DNA of 64,000 bases from Pogostemon cablin (lineage: Eukaryota > Streptophyta > Magnoliopsida > Lamiales > Lamiaceae), in NCBI GenBank assembly GCA_023678885.1, contig CM042985.1, positions 4,018,985 to 4,082,984 on the forward strand. The letters run 5' to 3'. The position numbers and the translations under genes are program-made. The notes under the pieces are model-generated. The model did no database searches. It saw only the letters and a program-made list of their open reading frames with translations, and was not told the DNA's origin. Shown one piece after another: positions 24,589 to 35,599 of this stretch; the stretch's first letter is position 1, and each line of letters starts with the position of its first letter.

Positions 24589-27500
24589 CTTTTTTTTAAT
24601 TGATTTATTTATGGAAGAATTTAGATGCTTTAATTTAAGCTAAATCGTAGATGAGGTCACAAATTACCACCTTGACTAATTCAGATATTATCCTCAACTA
24701 ATATATGAAGGGTTGATTGTTAATATTCCGAGTCAATGGAATAAAATGTGGAATATTCTAGATAAAGAAAATGATAAATATAGATTTTTTAATAAATTTG
24801 AGATTGTGTATAAAAATTTATTATTAAAATTCCAAAAAAAGGAAATTTTAACAAACTTAAAAGGCTAATATATTTTTTTTATTCAGTTCACATTTTCGTT
24901 GTTACTTAATAGAAATGCTAAATGGTATGAAGTTATTATCTACTTCTACATTTTAAATTGGGTGGATTGATAAACAGTTAAATTAATGCAAAATTAGTAA
25001 GGGAGGGGGATGAAGGTGGTTTTATACCAAAAATATGCCCCATTAATTAGGCAGATTATAGATCTTTGATTTAGTTATAATTATTTTAGGAAAGTATCTA
25101 ATGATAATAAACCTAAATGGGTTGCTAACTCATTATCAACGCCATCACCTTATTTTGTTGTGAGAGAATGCACAAATTCATTATACTTAAATTGAAATAT
25201 GTAATTTTAAAGATATTTCTATTTAATTGATTATGATTTTTTCAGTCTAACAATACAAAATTTTACGTGTATGAATTAACAAAATATCACAATAAGGTTT
25301 GATTTGAATATATATTTTTTGCACATTAGTTTGATTTAAGATGAAAATCTAACATGCTAAAAATTCAAAATAAACATATTTGCCATTTTTAGAAAATAAA
25401 GCGAAAACAACTAAGTATAAAACGTGGAATATGGCATGTTTAAATTGACAAAGTCTCTTGTGAGACGCTACTTTCATGAGACGGTTTGTGAGACGTGTTA
25501 AAGTATCTCGATTATTTAAATAAAGTATGTTTAATGGTTGTTAATGTATGTTTTTTAAAATATGTTGGATTATGTATTAAAGTATGATGTTAGTGTGTTA
25601 TAATTTGATTTATTATCGACATACTTTAACCACAAATAAGCGCACTTTAACCACAAATAAGCATACTTTAGTGAAGGGTTGACCCGTCTCACATCCGTCT
25701 CACCAATAACCCGTCTCACAATAGACTAACTCGTTTAAATTTAGATAATTGTAGTATGGAGTAATAAAAAAATGTAAAGGAAGTCAAAGCGAGGTGGGCC
25801 CCGTAATATAAATAGCCAGTTGCGGCGGGTAAGAATAAGGTTGGATTAAGTGGGGGTGAGAAGCTACTACTGCACTAGTAATTTAATGCTTTAAATAACT
25901 ATACGCGCCGCTTTAAGTTTTGTACGCCACGTTTCCAATTTCCCTTTTTCCGCAATTACCCCTTTTTCATTTTCCTGCTACTCTATTAAATTAAATTTTA
26001 AGAATTGGCATTGCTGTCCCCACATGCATAACAGTCTAAGTAACCAACATGGAAAGTATGAGTGATATGATGCAATATAAAACACTTTTTCTGATTTAAT
26101 ATTTTTAATTAAAAATAACTTCTTCTTCTTTTTTTTGTTTCAAATGTAAATTGCAAAACGTAAGCAAAATAATCTATTTCGTTTCATCATGTATAAATTA
26201 CAAAACAAAAAGTGAAATGTCCCCAAAAAATTGTTGTTTGGCTGTACTTTTAGCTTTTAAAACTCAAATCCACATCAAATATTTGGCAAAAGTTTATGAA
26301 TGATTGTTTCATGTAATGATTCCTTAATACAAGTGATTTTTTTTAGTAGATAGTCAATAAAACATTATCACTTATTATTTGTCTTATAATATAAAATACA
26401 TTTAGCAAGATGTTATTGATGTGACACTGGAGTTGGGAAAATCACCTATAATAACATGTAATTATTTTAATGAAAGATGGTCACATTATGAATAGACCAT
26501 GCTTTAGTAAACAAGGCACACAGACCAGATGTGGTGGTGGTAATAAAAGTGGGACTCCATTCATTGTTCCAAAAAGAAAGAAAAAATGTGATCCTTCCAA
26601 GTAGAAGAATATGTGTCATGTCCAAATATCAAATGGGCATCCCTCAGTCCCTCTATCTCATCTCACCATAATTAAATGTATTTTTATAAACAATCAATCA
26701 AGAAATTTAAGCTAGGTAAGGTGATGGATGATACACAGTTCAAGAGAGAGAGATGCATGAAGAATGTAGTATGGTCCATCAATCTATCTCATATAATGTT
26801 AAGAAATCATGTTCAATTATATTGGTGGAAAAAATTAAAATATATAAAAATACACCAACATTCAAGGAGAATAGGACACCATAAAATTGATGTATCGTGT
26901 ATGCTTGGATAGTGATTTTCTTAACTTTGATATCTTGAATTTCTCTTTCAAATCAATCTTGTATCCCTCTGTCTACATGCTTTTTTTTTTTTTTTTTCAA
27001 TTCTCATATATATCATACATGCTAAAGAAAAGGATATTTCACCAAGAATTGATTAGTGAGGGTTAACTTATGTTTACCTCTATTAATATAAAAAAAAACT
27101 AAAAAAAACTCATACTTAACAAATCCAAATTATATAGTAGTATAATCTTCTTCATCTATCCATATACCCATTTTTTTAACAAACAACTATATTCAATAAA
27201 AAATAAATTGCAATAAATGTTGGTAAAATTTTAATACCAAATCGCACTCTTTTCTTTTAAAAAAAAAAAGACGAAGTAAAAACTAATCAGATTTTCCATT
27301 TACAGAATTTAATCACAACCTAATAAGTATTAGTCTATAACCTAAAAAATTTCCTGAAACCCAAAGTTTTTTTACCATGCATTGATGATATACTTCATAT
27401 TGTAGCTAAGATATATTTATAATATAAGAAGTGATAAATTCATTACATCCATCCAATAAACTACATTAATTAGCACAATAACTATTGTTAAGGTTACACG

Positions 27501-28126
27501 TGAGCAGGGCATTATTATGGTGTTAAAAACAATGAAATATTATATTTATAGCTAGCATAATCATTTTGATCTACAAAACAACTTTATTTGCTGAAATTAG
27601 GTTTAGATTTAATTTAACTTTATCATTATGCTAAAAAAATTAGAAACCGGATTATCAAAAGAAAGTGACGTGACACTGCAAGTCCAGAAAAATACAATTA
27701 TCAATAATCAGTACTGCAAGAAAGGAATTGTAACAATACAACTCACTCATGGTACACCTATTGACTCCACAGTTATAAATGAATTGAACCAAACATTCTA
27801 TTCTACACATTATTATTCAAAATTGTCTATTTCCGTTCTAAATTTCAGATTTAGGAATAAGAAATATCTTTGATGTTTGTTTCTAGTTTGAATTATCTAA
27901 ATTAACACTGGTATATGTTAGATTTACTAAATTCACCCGATCCTTAATCTAACTTTTTTACTCCTAATTCAAAAGGAGTTTTGTATTCCGTAGAAACGGT
28001 TACATGTAGGATTAGATCGGAAACGATTATCTTCTGCAGATAAACCTATTATTTTTTTAGATGACAAACTATTACCTTTCAAAACTCATAATATAAGTAA
28101 TAGAAAACTAGTCAACTTTTTAGATA
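24589..28126. other. AT-rich intergenic region
   Basis: No gene recognised; one MITE (25449-25732) is listed separately. A stretch at about 25800-25930 has a TATA-like TAATATAAATAG and locally higher GC, but no supported coding frame follows. Short frames near 26676 and 27628 lack codon or family support. Confidence 0.5.
25449..25732. mobile_element. MITE, GTCTCAC family, copy 2
   Basis: Left AAAGTCTCTTGTGAGACGC is mirrored at the right end (reverse complement AGTTAGTCTATTGTGAGACG). It shares the internal AAAGTATG repeats and the GGGTTGACCC block with the copy at 7909 in the same order and has the same length (284 bp). Confidence 0.7.
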
Positions 28127-28296
28127 GGCAAAAGCTCCTGCGCCCCCGGGGACACGGAGGAATACTCCATGTCCCCATGTGAACACAACCCTCCCCTTCT
28201 ACATTCTATTTAAACATATGTATTGCTAGGGGTTTAAATTGTAAAGGGGCACGAAAATTGCAAAGGCGTGCGCTCGGGTGCACAGGAGCCTTACTC
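28127..28296. mobile_element. MULE-like MITE with exact 9-bp target duplication
   Basis: Begins GGCAAAAGCTCCTGCGCCCC and ends GGAGCCTTACTC. It is flanked on both sides by TTTTAGATA (28118-28126 and 28297-28305), an exact 9-bp duplication, which is the size produced by Mutator-type transposases. Confidence 0.8.
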
Positions 28297-30307
28297 TTTT
28301 AGATATGTATAGGGCAATTAAAAATGCCCCAACCAACTAGTTAAAGCACAGGAAAACAGATACAAGAGAAAGTGAATAACTACTACAAAGTAATAAAATC
28401 TCATGATGCTCAATAATATTCATTAATAAGAGTTAGATGCGGGTGGTGAATCCTCTCGCCGCCACACAAATTAATTGCTCTACTTTATTTACATACGAAG
28501 TAACAAAGATTAAATATGCCTTTATAACTCAAGAGTAAATTAACTAAGAAAACCACTCCCAGCAGAGAGACCCCACCCTTAAGAATCAGCATGTGGGAGT
28601 CATCACAAAATCAAACACACTATCATGTGGAGTAATTTTTTTTTTCTTTAATGTTAAATCCCACATGGGGAGGGGGGGAGGAGCCCCACTTGAAGAATAT
28701 GCACCCCAAGTGAGGCTTACATCCAAGTGTTCCTTTGAAGTAAAGATAACTTCAACCCCACTCCCTTTATATATGGATGTGAGATATTATTTGCAAGTGG
28801 TGCTTCTTAGCTAGGTACATGCATTTGAGTAACATTATTAACTGAGTACAATGAGGGAGACTAAGAATCAAGAATAGTTTGGGCATTTTACGACGCGTAT
28901 GGGATTGAGCTCGCCGGCCATATGCCTTGCCATACCGATGCCCACACCCGAATTCATTCCTACACAAAACTATACTCCCATCATTGTCCTTGGAATTAGG
29001 CTGAGCAATGTGTAGTCTTTTATGTTTATGTATGATGTGCTTTTTTAATTCTATATGTATTTTGGGCCTTTTAAGTCTTCCCTTATCTTTATAAGTTGAG
29101 TTAGTCACTCCTTCTATTCATTTTACTTGCATTGAATTGAAGATTGTCTACTTAATATAGTATAGTACTACAGTTTACAATAACAGGGGAATCTAATTAA
29201 ACCTCTACAATATTAAGTGCACTTCTCTAGAGTCTAATCTTCTATGAAAGGAATTAACTGCATATTTTGTCTAATTAACAAGTTAATGGAGTAGTATTGA
29301 TATGAAAGATGCAATAAATCAAAATCAGCAGTTATCATCTGGCTTCTCAAAATGCTTTAGAAGTAAAACATACCGTTTTTAAGAACAGCATAGAGATCTA
29401 TCTATCTACCTCCATTCATGTAGCAGCAATCTGCAGAAAACAAGCAAACCTCAATTAATACACAAATACAACTCCAAATATCCTTCATATGCAAAAATTA
29501 GAAGTTGATCCTCTGTGAAGGCATGTGCTCTGTGTTACTTGTTTCCATAAACAACATACCCGATTATGTAGTTGTTCTGATGGAGCATTTCCATGGATTA
29601 ACCGATGATGATCAACACCGATTGAATCCGCTTCGTTACTAAATCCATCCGCAGCGAATTCAAAGCCATCCGATGAAGATCAGCGCCTGATGCTATTCAA
29701 ATCCATCCGCAACGAATTCTACGAGCCGCTGCAGAAATTCCCGGCATCAGTACGGTGGCGGAAGAGGCGGCTTCGAAGGCAACGCCGCCATTGTTGCTCA
29801 TGCGTCTAGCGTGTTTCAAAATTATTCAGGTATTGACGAATTTCAGATTAAATGAATTGAAAAGAATTCAATTTTACCCAAATCGGAGGGAATTAACAAT
29901 CTTCCAAACACTATCATTACCTTCGCCGCCAAACATTTTTTGAAATTTTACTCAAATATTCATCTTCGAACATAAAAGTAAATAGAATTGTGAAAAAATA
30001 AAGAAATTATTAAACCAAGTAAATTGAAATGCCATCAAATTTTAAAATTTAGATTGACTTGGTTTAGTTGAATCTAATAAAGCCCATTTAATCCAAAATT
30101 TTATCAACATGATACGATCCATTCAATCGTTTTTCATTTAAAAATTGATGAGCCCATTTGTAATTAAAAGTCCAACAAAGGAAGCCCATTAATTGAATCA
30201 GAAAAAAAAGGACATCTAAAATATTATTTAAAAATCACTCGTATTAATAATAAAGAATATAAATTAAAACCAAAATCATTAAATTAAATTTAATAATGGC
30301 AATTTAT
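28297..30307. other. Intergenic region with a GC-richer fragment
   Basis: Mostly AT-rich. A G-run with flanking GGAGCCCC lies at about 28660-28686. At about 29560-29816 is a GC-richer patch with an internal imperfect duplication (AAATCCATCCGCAGCGAATT and AAATCCATCCGCAACGAATT); one frame reads KSIRNEFYEPLQKFP. I do not recognise it; it may be a captured gene fragment. Confidence 0.4.
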
Positions 30308-30615
30308 AGTGTACACCTGGGTGCACCTAAAGATAGGGTGCACACACATACAAATATAAACAAAAACATATACAATTAAGAGTAAAAATATATACAATTT
30401 AATTGTTAATTTTTTTAATGAAAAATTGTATATAATATTCAATAAAATGTTATACACATATGTATCTTAATTTTTTTAATGAAAAATTAATGTAAAAAAA
30501 GTATACAATTATTACAAAACACGTATACAAAATAGAATAATATATATACAAAATAGAATAAAAAGGTATACACATATGGGTGCACCCTTGCACTCGGGTG
30601 CACCCAATATACACT
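30308..30615. mobile_element. MITE, GGGTGCACC family, copy 2
   Basis: Left AGTGTACACCTGGGTGCACC is inverted at the right end (reverse complement AGTGTATATTGGGTGCACCC). The AT-rich interior matches the copy at 24241. I could not establish the target duplication. Confidence 0.72.
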
Positions 30616-30681
30616 CTTTAATAATTATAATAATAATCGAAATTCGATCATCAATTTTAATAAAATGTCCAATTAATTTTT

Positions 30682-30999
30682 GGCAAAAGCTTCTGCGCCC
30701 CCAGGAATACACCGTGTCCCCATGAAAACACAACCATCTCCCTTCATATCCTATTTAAACCTATGTATTGCTATGTGTTTAAATTACAAAGGGATACGAT
30801 GAAAACACAACCCTCTCCCTTCATATCCTACTTAAACATATGTATTGCTAGGAGTTTAAATTACAAAGGGATACGATGAAAACACAACCCTCTCCCTTCA
30901 TATCATATTTAAACCTATGTATTGCTACGAGTTTAAATTACAAATGGATATGGAAATTGCAAAAGGCCACAGTGTCCCCGGGGCACGAGAGCCTCACTC
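30682..30999. mobile_element. MULE-like MITE with three internal 77-bp repeats
   Basis: Begins GGCAAAAGCTTCTGCGCCCC and ends GAGAGCCTCACTC. Inside, a unit starting ATGAAAACACAACC recurs at 30722, 30799 and 30876 (77-bp period). The T-rich flanks prevent a firm target-duplication call. An isolated right terminus (ACGAGAGCCTCACTC) sits further on at about 31126-31140. Confidence 0.7.
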
Positions 31000-31307
31000 T
31001 TTTTTTTTATCGGACAAAGTTAGTTGTTAGTATAATTATTTCATACACCCTTATTCTCCAAGCCTCCTTATAACTCCCCTCCTATTCGTTCTCAATGGAA
31101 ATCGTGGGCTAGCCCACCTGGTTACGAGAGCCTCACTCTTAATTCTTAACCATCCAAAAGCTCAAAATTCCTTCCACATACTAGGATAAATTGGAAGATA
31201 GAGGAGAAAAGTACTTACTATTTGATAATAATATTCAAAAATAGACTAAGATAAAGATTTAAATCTAATACAAAATCATTAATATTGGTGTATTATAATA
31301 TAATATA

Positions 31308-32068
31308 TTCCTTCCGTCTCGTCAAAATAAGGTCTTTTACTTTTTTTACACGTAGATTAAGGAATATTATTAATACTATTAATTTACGAGTGCTTGTAAA
31401 AAATAAAAATTTTAAATTGTGTATGTGTCGACACCACGTTGCTCAATAAAATAATTTATGTATGTGGCGTCGCCACGTTCGTTTTTAAAATTTTTTATGT
31501 ATGTGGGGCTCTCACGTCAATCCTGTCATTAATGTTTTATTTTAAGTAATTTTATTTTAAATATAATTATATTTAATTCCGCTTATTAGTAATATTAATA
31601 ATACAATTAATATTTTATTTTAAGTAATGTAATATTTAAAATAACTAATATTTTATAATCATACGATTTATATTTTATTTTAAATAATTTTTTCATGAAG
31701 ATTTAATTTAATCTAATAAGAGTGTTTAAGTTGTTTTAATGAAATTTTATTATTTTAATACTAATATTTTTTTATATTTAAAAAATATTTTAATTTTTTT
31801 ATTATGTAGGTGGCATCATAACATTCGTTCTTAAAAAATTTCGTAGCGTTACCACGTTTATTCCTACAAAAAAATTGTATACGTGATTCTTTCATATTAA
31901 TCTTGCTACTAATATTTTATTTAAAGTATTTGACATTTTAACTAATGTTTTATTATTTAGTCTTTCCTATTAATAACTTATAATTAATATTTAAATAATA
32001 AATAATAATAAGTTTTAATATATTTTTATATTTAAATATTTTTATTGGATTATATAATACGAGAGTAC

Positions 32069-32111
<43 letters not shown>

Positions 32112-32346
32112 GATAAATACTATATTTTTAAAATAAAATATCACATATAGTAGAACTCGTGTAGTACGTGGGGCACAAAACTAATTATTATTTAATGTGT
32201 AGTGGGTAGTTATATTAGTGGGAGTGTAAGACTCATATTTTAATTGTATTAGAACAGGTATGAGGGTTTCATATGTGTAAAAAAGGAAAATGAACTATTT
32301 GGGTGAGACGACCAAAATGAAAAAAAATAATCCGAGACGGGAGGAG
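31308..32346. mobile_element. Stowaway-like MITE split by an ~800-bp insertion
   Basis: The left half (TTCCTTCCGTCTCGTC to about 31375) and the right half (about 32183 to GAGACGGGAGGAG, then TA) together make one family member like that at 33967. Between them lies about 800 bp of very AT-rich DNA with repeated GTGGCGTCGCCACGTT-like phrases and a TA run. I cannot classify the insert. Confidence 0.6.
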
Positions 32347-32418
32347 TAATGTTAGTGGCTAGATGTGAACAAGTTTATTCGATTTACATATTGGAAATAG
32401 CTTTACGTTAGTAAAATA

Positions 32419-32462
<44 letters not shown>

Positions 32463-33040
32463 TTTGAGGGCACGAAAATTCTTATTTTATTATTATTATT
32501 AAAATATATCATATCTGTAATTTGCTAGTAATTATACGATCGTTGTGTAAGAGAAGAATAAAATCTAACCATAATACATATATTACTTAAAAAAAAATGA
32601 TTTTTTCATTTCTTCTATTTGTAAATATCATCAAACAATATAATAAAGAAAAAAAAAAGGCTACACCTACAGAAAATCCAAACTAAAGAACATAATCCAC
32701 ATTTACACGTGTCGAATTAATATATTAATTACATTGAAAAATGATAACGCATAGAAAACTAGAAACATCTGAGAAAGTGTAGTGGTGAGTCATAAATTCC
32801 GTGCACTATAAGTAGTAATTAGCACCATTAATTGTGCATTTAGGTCCGAAGAGTGAGCGGACCCCACCCAGAATTACAATTAATTCTTTAATTGCAACAT
32901 AGATACTTACTATTTATAATTAAATATTTCAATGACGATAACATCCATTAGTCGGCTATAATATTCCTTTTAAAAAATTATATATGTTGTCAATTTCTTG
33001 ACCATTAACACTTGTGTGCTCAAGCCTCACTCTTGATTAT
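32347..33040. other. AT-rich spacer with AAT microsatellite
   Basis: A TAA/AAT trinucleotide run lies at about 32416-32459. No gene is seen. An orphan right terminus of the GGCAAAAGCTC family (CAAGCCTCACTC) directly precedes the next element. Confidence 0.6.
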
Positions 33041-33424
33041 GACAAAAGCTCCTGTGCACCCGGGCGCACGGAACACTTTCCGTGCGCCTTTAGAAATTTG
33101 TGCTAAATTGTATACCTTTTAGTATACAGATGTGTACCCTTTATTTTCTAAAGAAAAATCTGGGCGCACGAACAACACTCCGTGCGCCTTTAGAATTTTG
33201 TGTTAAATTGTATACCCTTTAGTATAAAAATGTGTACCCTTTATTTTCTAAAGAAAAAAAAATATTAATGAAAAGTGTATACCCTTTAGAACAAAATTGT
33301 GTACCTTTTAGTAATTAAAGTGTATACCCTTTAGACCAAATTAATGTACCCTTACCCATAATACAAAATTTCTAAAGGCGCACGGAATGTGTTCCGTGCG
33401 CCCGGGTGCACGCAAGCCTCACTC
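33041..33424. mobile_element. MULE-like MITE with 9-bp target duplication
   Basis: Starts GACAAAAGCTCCTGTGCACC and ends GCAAGCCTCACTC; the subterminal GCACCCGGGCGCACGGAA is present in inverse orientation at the right. The flanks are CTTGATTAT (33032-33040) and ATTGATTAT (33425-33433), a 9-bp duplication with one mismatch. The interior repeats a GTATACCCTTTAGTATA theme. Confidence 0.8.
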
Positions 33425-33966
33425 ATTGATTATTTCATTTCAATTTGTTTCTCTAAATTATTATTAATTTTATTAAAAGTATTAATTCATTAGAAAATAA
33501 TACTAATACTTTTATAGTGTTTACTTTATGTTTCTCCTGTCCCAATAATACATGCACGTATTTTGTAGCACAGAGCTTAAAAAAATTAACCTTTTGATGT
33601 AATGATATAAAAAAGAAAATAGGTATTTTGAGTAATTGAATAAAATAAAGTGTATGATATAGTTGACTTTAACTAAATTGTGTGTAAAAACAATGTGACA
33701 TATTTGTAATATTATGGTATTGTAAGATTATTAATATTTGTGTTTTTTTTTTCATTTTTAAGATGTGCAAGTATCAAATAAATCAAAATAAAAAGTGTGT
33801 AAATATTATTGTAACGAATAACGATGAGAGTATTATTTTTTAAACACGTTAAGTGTTACTTTTTGAATTATATTGTGTAATTCTACTTGAAAGAATAATA
33901 ATTCGTATATACGGAAGAGTAATATTAATGATTGTACAACAAAATAAATTTAATGTTTCATACATA

Positions 33967-34191
33967 CTCCCTCCGTCCCTCCTTAAGAGGGCAATTGTTT
34001 TTTGGCACGTAGATTAAGAAATATTATTATTTAATGTGTAGTGGGTAGTTGTATTAGTAGGAGTGTGGGTCCCAACATTTAATTGTATTAGAGGGGGGTG
34101 TGGGTCCCATATGTGTAAAAAAGGAAATGAGACTCTTTGGGTGGGACGACTAAAATGAAAAAATGACCCTCTTAACCTGGGACGGATGGAG
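33967..34191. mobile_element. Stowaway-like MITE with TA target duplication
   Basis: Ends CTCCCTCCGTCCCTCCTTAA and (reverse complement) CTCCATCCGTCCCAGGTTAA, both followed by GAGGG, flanked by TA. The best-preserved copy of this family in the window. Confidence 0.88.
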
Positions 34192-34288
34192 TAATAAAAT
34201 TAAATGATTCTACGATAATTTGTTGTAACACTATTTCATAGTATATAGTATTTTCAGCGTCATACACAGCGCTATTCCTAATTTAATT

Positions 34289-34418
34289 GGCAAAAGCTCG
34301 TGCGCCTTCAAAGGGATTTAAACCTAGATATTATTAGAGATTTAAATTGCAAATGGACACGAAAATTGCAAAGGCGTAATGAATGTGCTACGTGCACCCA
34401 GTGCACAAAGCCTCACTC
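34289..34418. mobile_element. MULE-like MITE, short copy, 9-bp target duplication
   Basis: Starts GGCAAAAGCTCGTGCGCC and ends CAAAGCCTCACTC. The flanks are AATTTAATT (34280-34288) and AATTTAATG (34419-34427), eight of nine identical. It is an internally deleted relative of the element at 28127. Confidence 0.78.
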
Positions 34419-34668
34419 AATTTAATGTAGTACTGTTTCTTAAAAATTTTAACCGACACACTAGTGAAATTGGTGGGGGGGTCGTTATACAAATTATTCT
34501 AAATTGAAATCATATTGGATGACGATGATCTACCAATTTCATGTCACGAAGTCAAATTAGAATCTATGATATCAAATTATACGAATAATATTAATATAAT
34601 GGTGCATGTATCTAATCCACCTTTTGTGATTCAATAATAGTGGTGGATACAAAAATAAATAAATTATA

Positions 34669-34948
34669 CTCCCTTCATTCCACACTTATTTTCACACTTT
34701 CCATTTTTCTTTGTCCCACACTTATCTTTACCACCAAAAAAAGAAAAATTCACATTAACTAACAATTTCAAAAGTTATCATAATTTTAAAAATATCACTC
34801 CCACATAACACTCCTAACATACTTTATAATTTATTTATTACTTAAAAATACCACAATACCCCTAAAAAATTAATAAAGATGATCAAAAAATAATTTTTCT
34901 TAAACTTCGTATTTACAGTACCGTGTAGATAATTATGGATGGAGGGAG
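34669..34948. mobile_element. Stowaway-like MITE, second subfamily
   Basis: Left CTCCCTTCATTCCACACTTA; the right end as reverse complement is CTCCCTCCATCCATAATT; TA on both sides. The interior differs from the copy at 33967 and resembles the truncated element at about 6062. Confidence 0.7.
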
Positions 34949-35069
34949 TACTTAGTAGTAACTTTTTTAGAAGAGTAGCTAGTACTCCTATATTCTCTGA
35001 AGAGAATTTTTAAAGAGTAACATTTTAATTTTCAAAATGAAAAATTCCTTCTATATATGATAATTTATA

Positions 35070-35309
35070 CTTCATCCATCCACTTCTAAGATAATCATTT
35101 GTTTTTTGCACGTGGACAATTCTAAGATTTTTATTTGTTTTTTGCACGTGGGTTAAGGAGTATTATTATTATAGATAAAGTGGATAGTTGTATTAGAGGG
35201 GAGTGGTGTGTCATATTTTGTATTTCTTTTACTAAATAGAGGAAATTGATACCTTTGAAGCGGACACCAGGAATAGTGAAATGGATACCTTAGAAGCGGA
35301 TAGAGGGAG
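35070..35309. mobile_element. Stowaway-like MITE, third subfamily
   Basis: Ends CTTCATCCATCCACTTCTAA and (reverse complement) CTCCCTCTATCCGCTTCTAA, flanked by TA. An inner partial duplication repeats a TCTAAGAT..TTTGTTTTTTGCACGTG phrase. Confidence 0.72.
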
Positions 35310-35337
35310 TAAAAAATTATAAGATTAAAAGTTAATA

Positions 35338-35599
35338 CTCCCTCCGTCTCACAGAAGTTGTGATATTTTCCTTTTTGGGTTGTTCCACAGAAGTTGTTAT
35401 ATTTCATTTTTAAGCATATGGACCCACACAAAAAATATTAATATATACACATAGGGTCCACACATACTTTACACACACCACTAATACACATACCCATTAC
35501 ACATTAAATATTATTTCTCTCACTTCATTTTACATTAAAATATTATACTCTTTAATCTCCGTATAAAAAAATTGATACAACTTTAGTGGGAGGAGGGAG
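35338..35599. mobile_element. Stowaway-like MITE with TA target duplication
   Basis: Starts CTCCCTCCGTCTCACAGAAG and ends AGTGGGAGGAGGGAG, flanked by TA. It lies 28 bp from the previous element, so the two form a MITE cluster. Confidence 0.75.

Noticed and set aside
28767..29108. 113-codon minus-strand frame (CGHRYGKAYGRRAQSH)
   Set aside because: His/Lys-rich with no conserved motif, no promoter or splice context; probably chance in low-complexity DNA.
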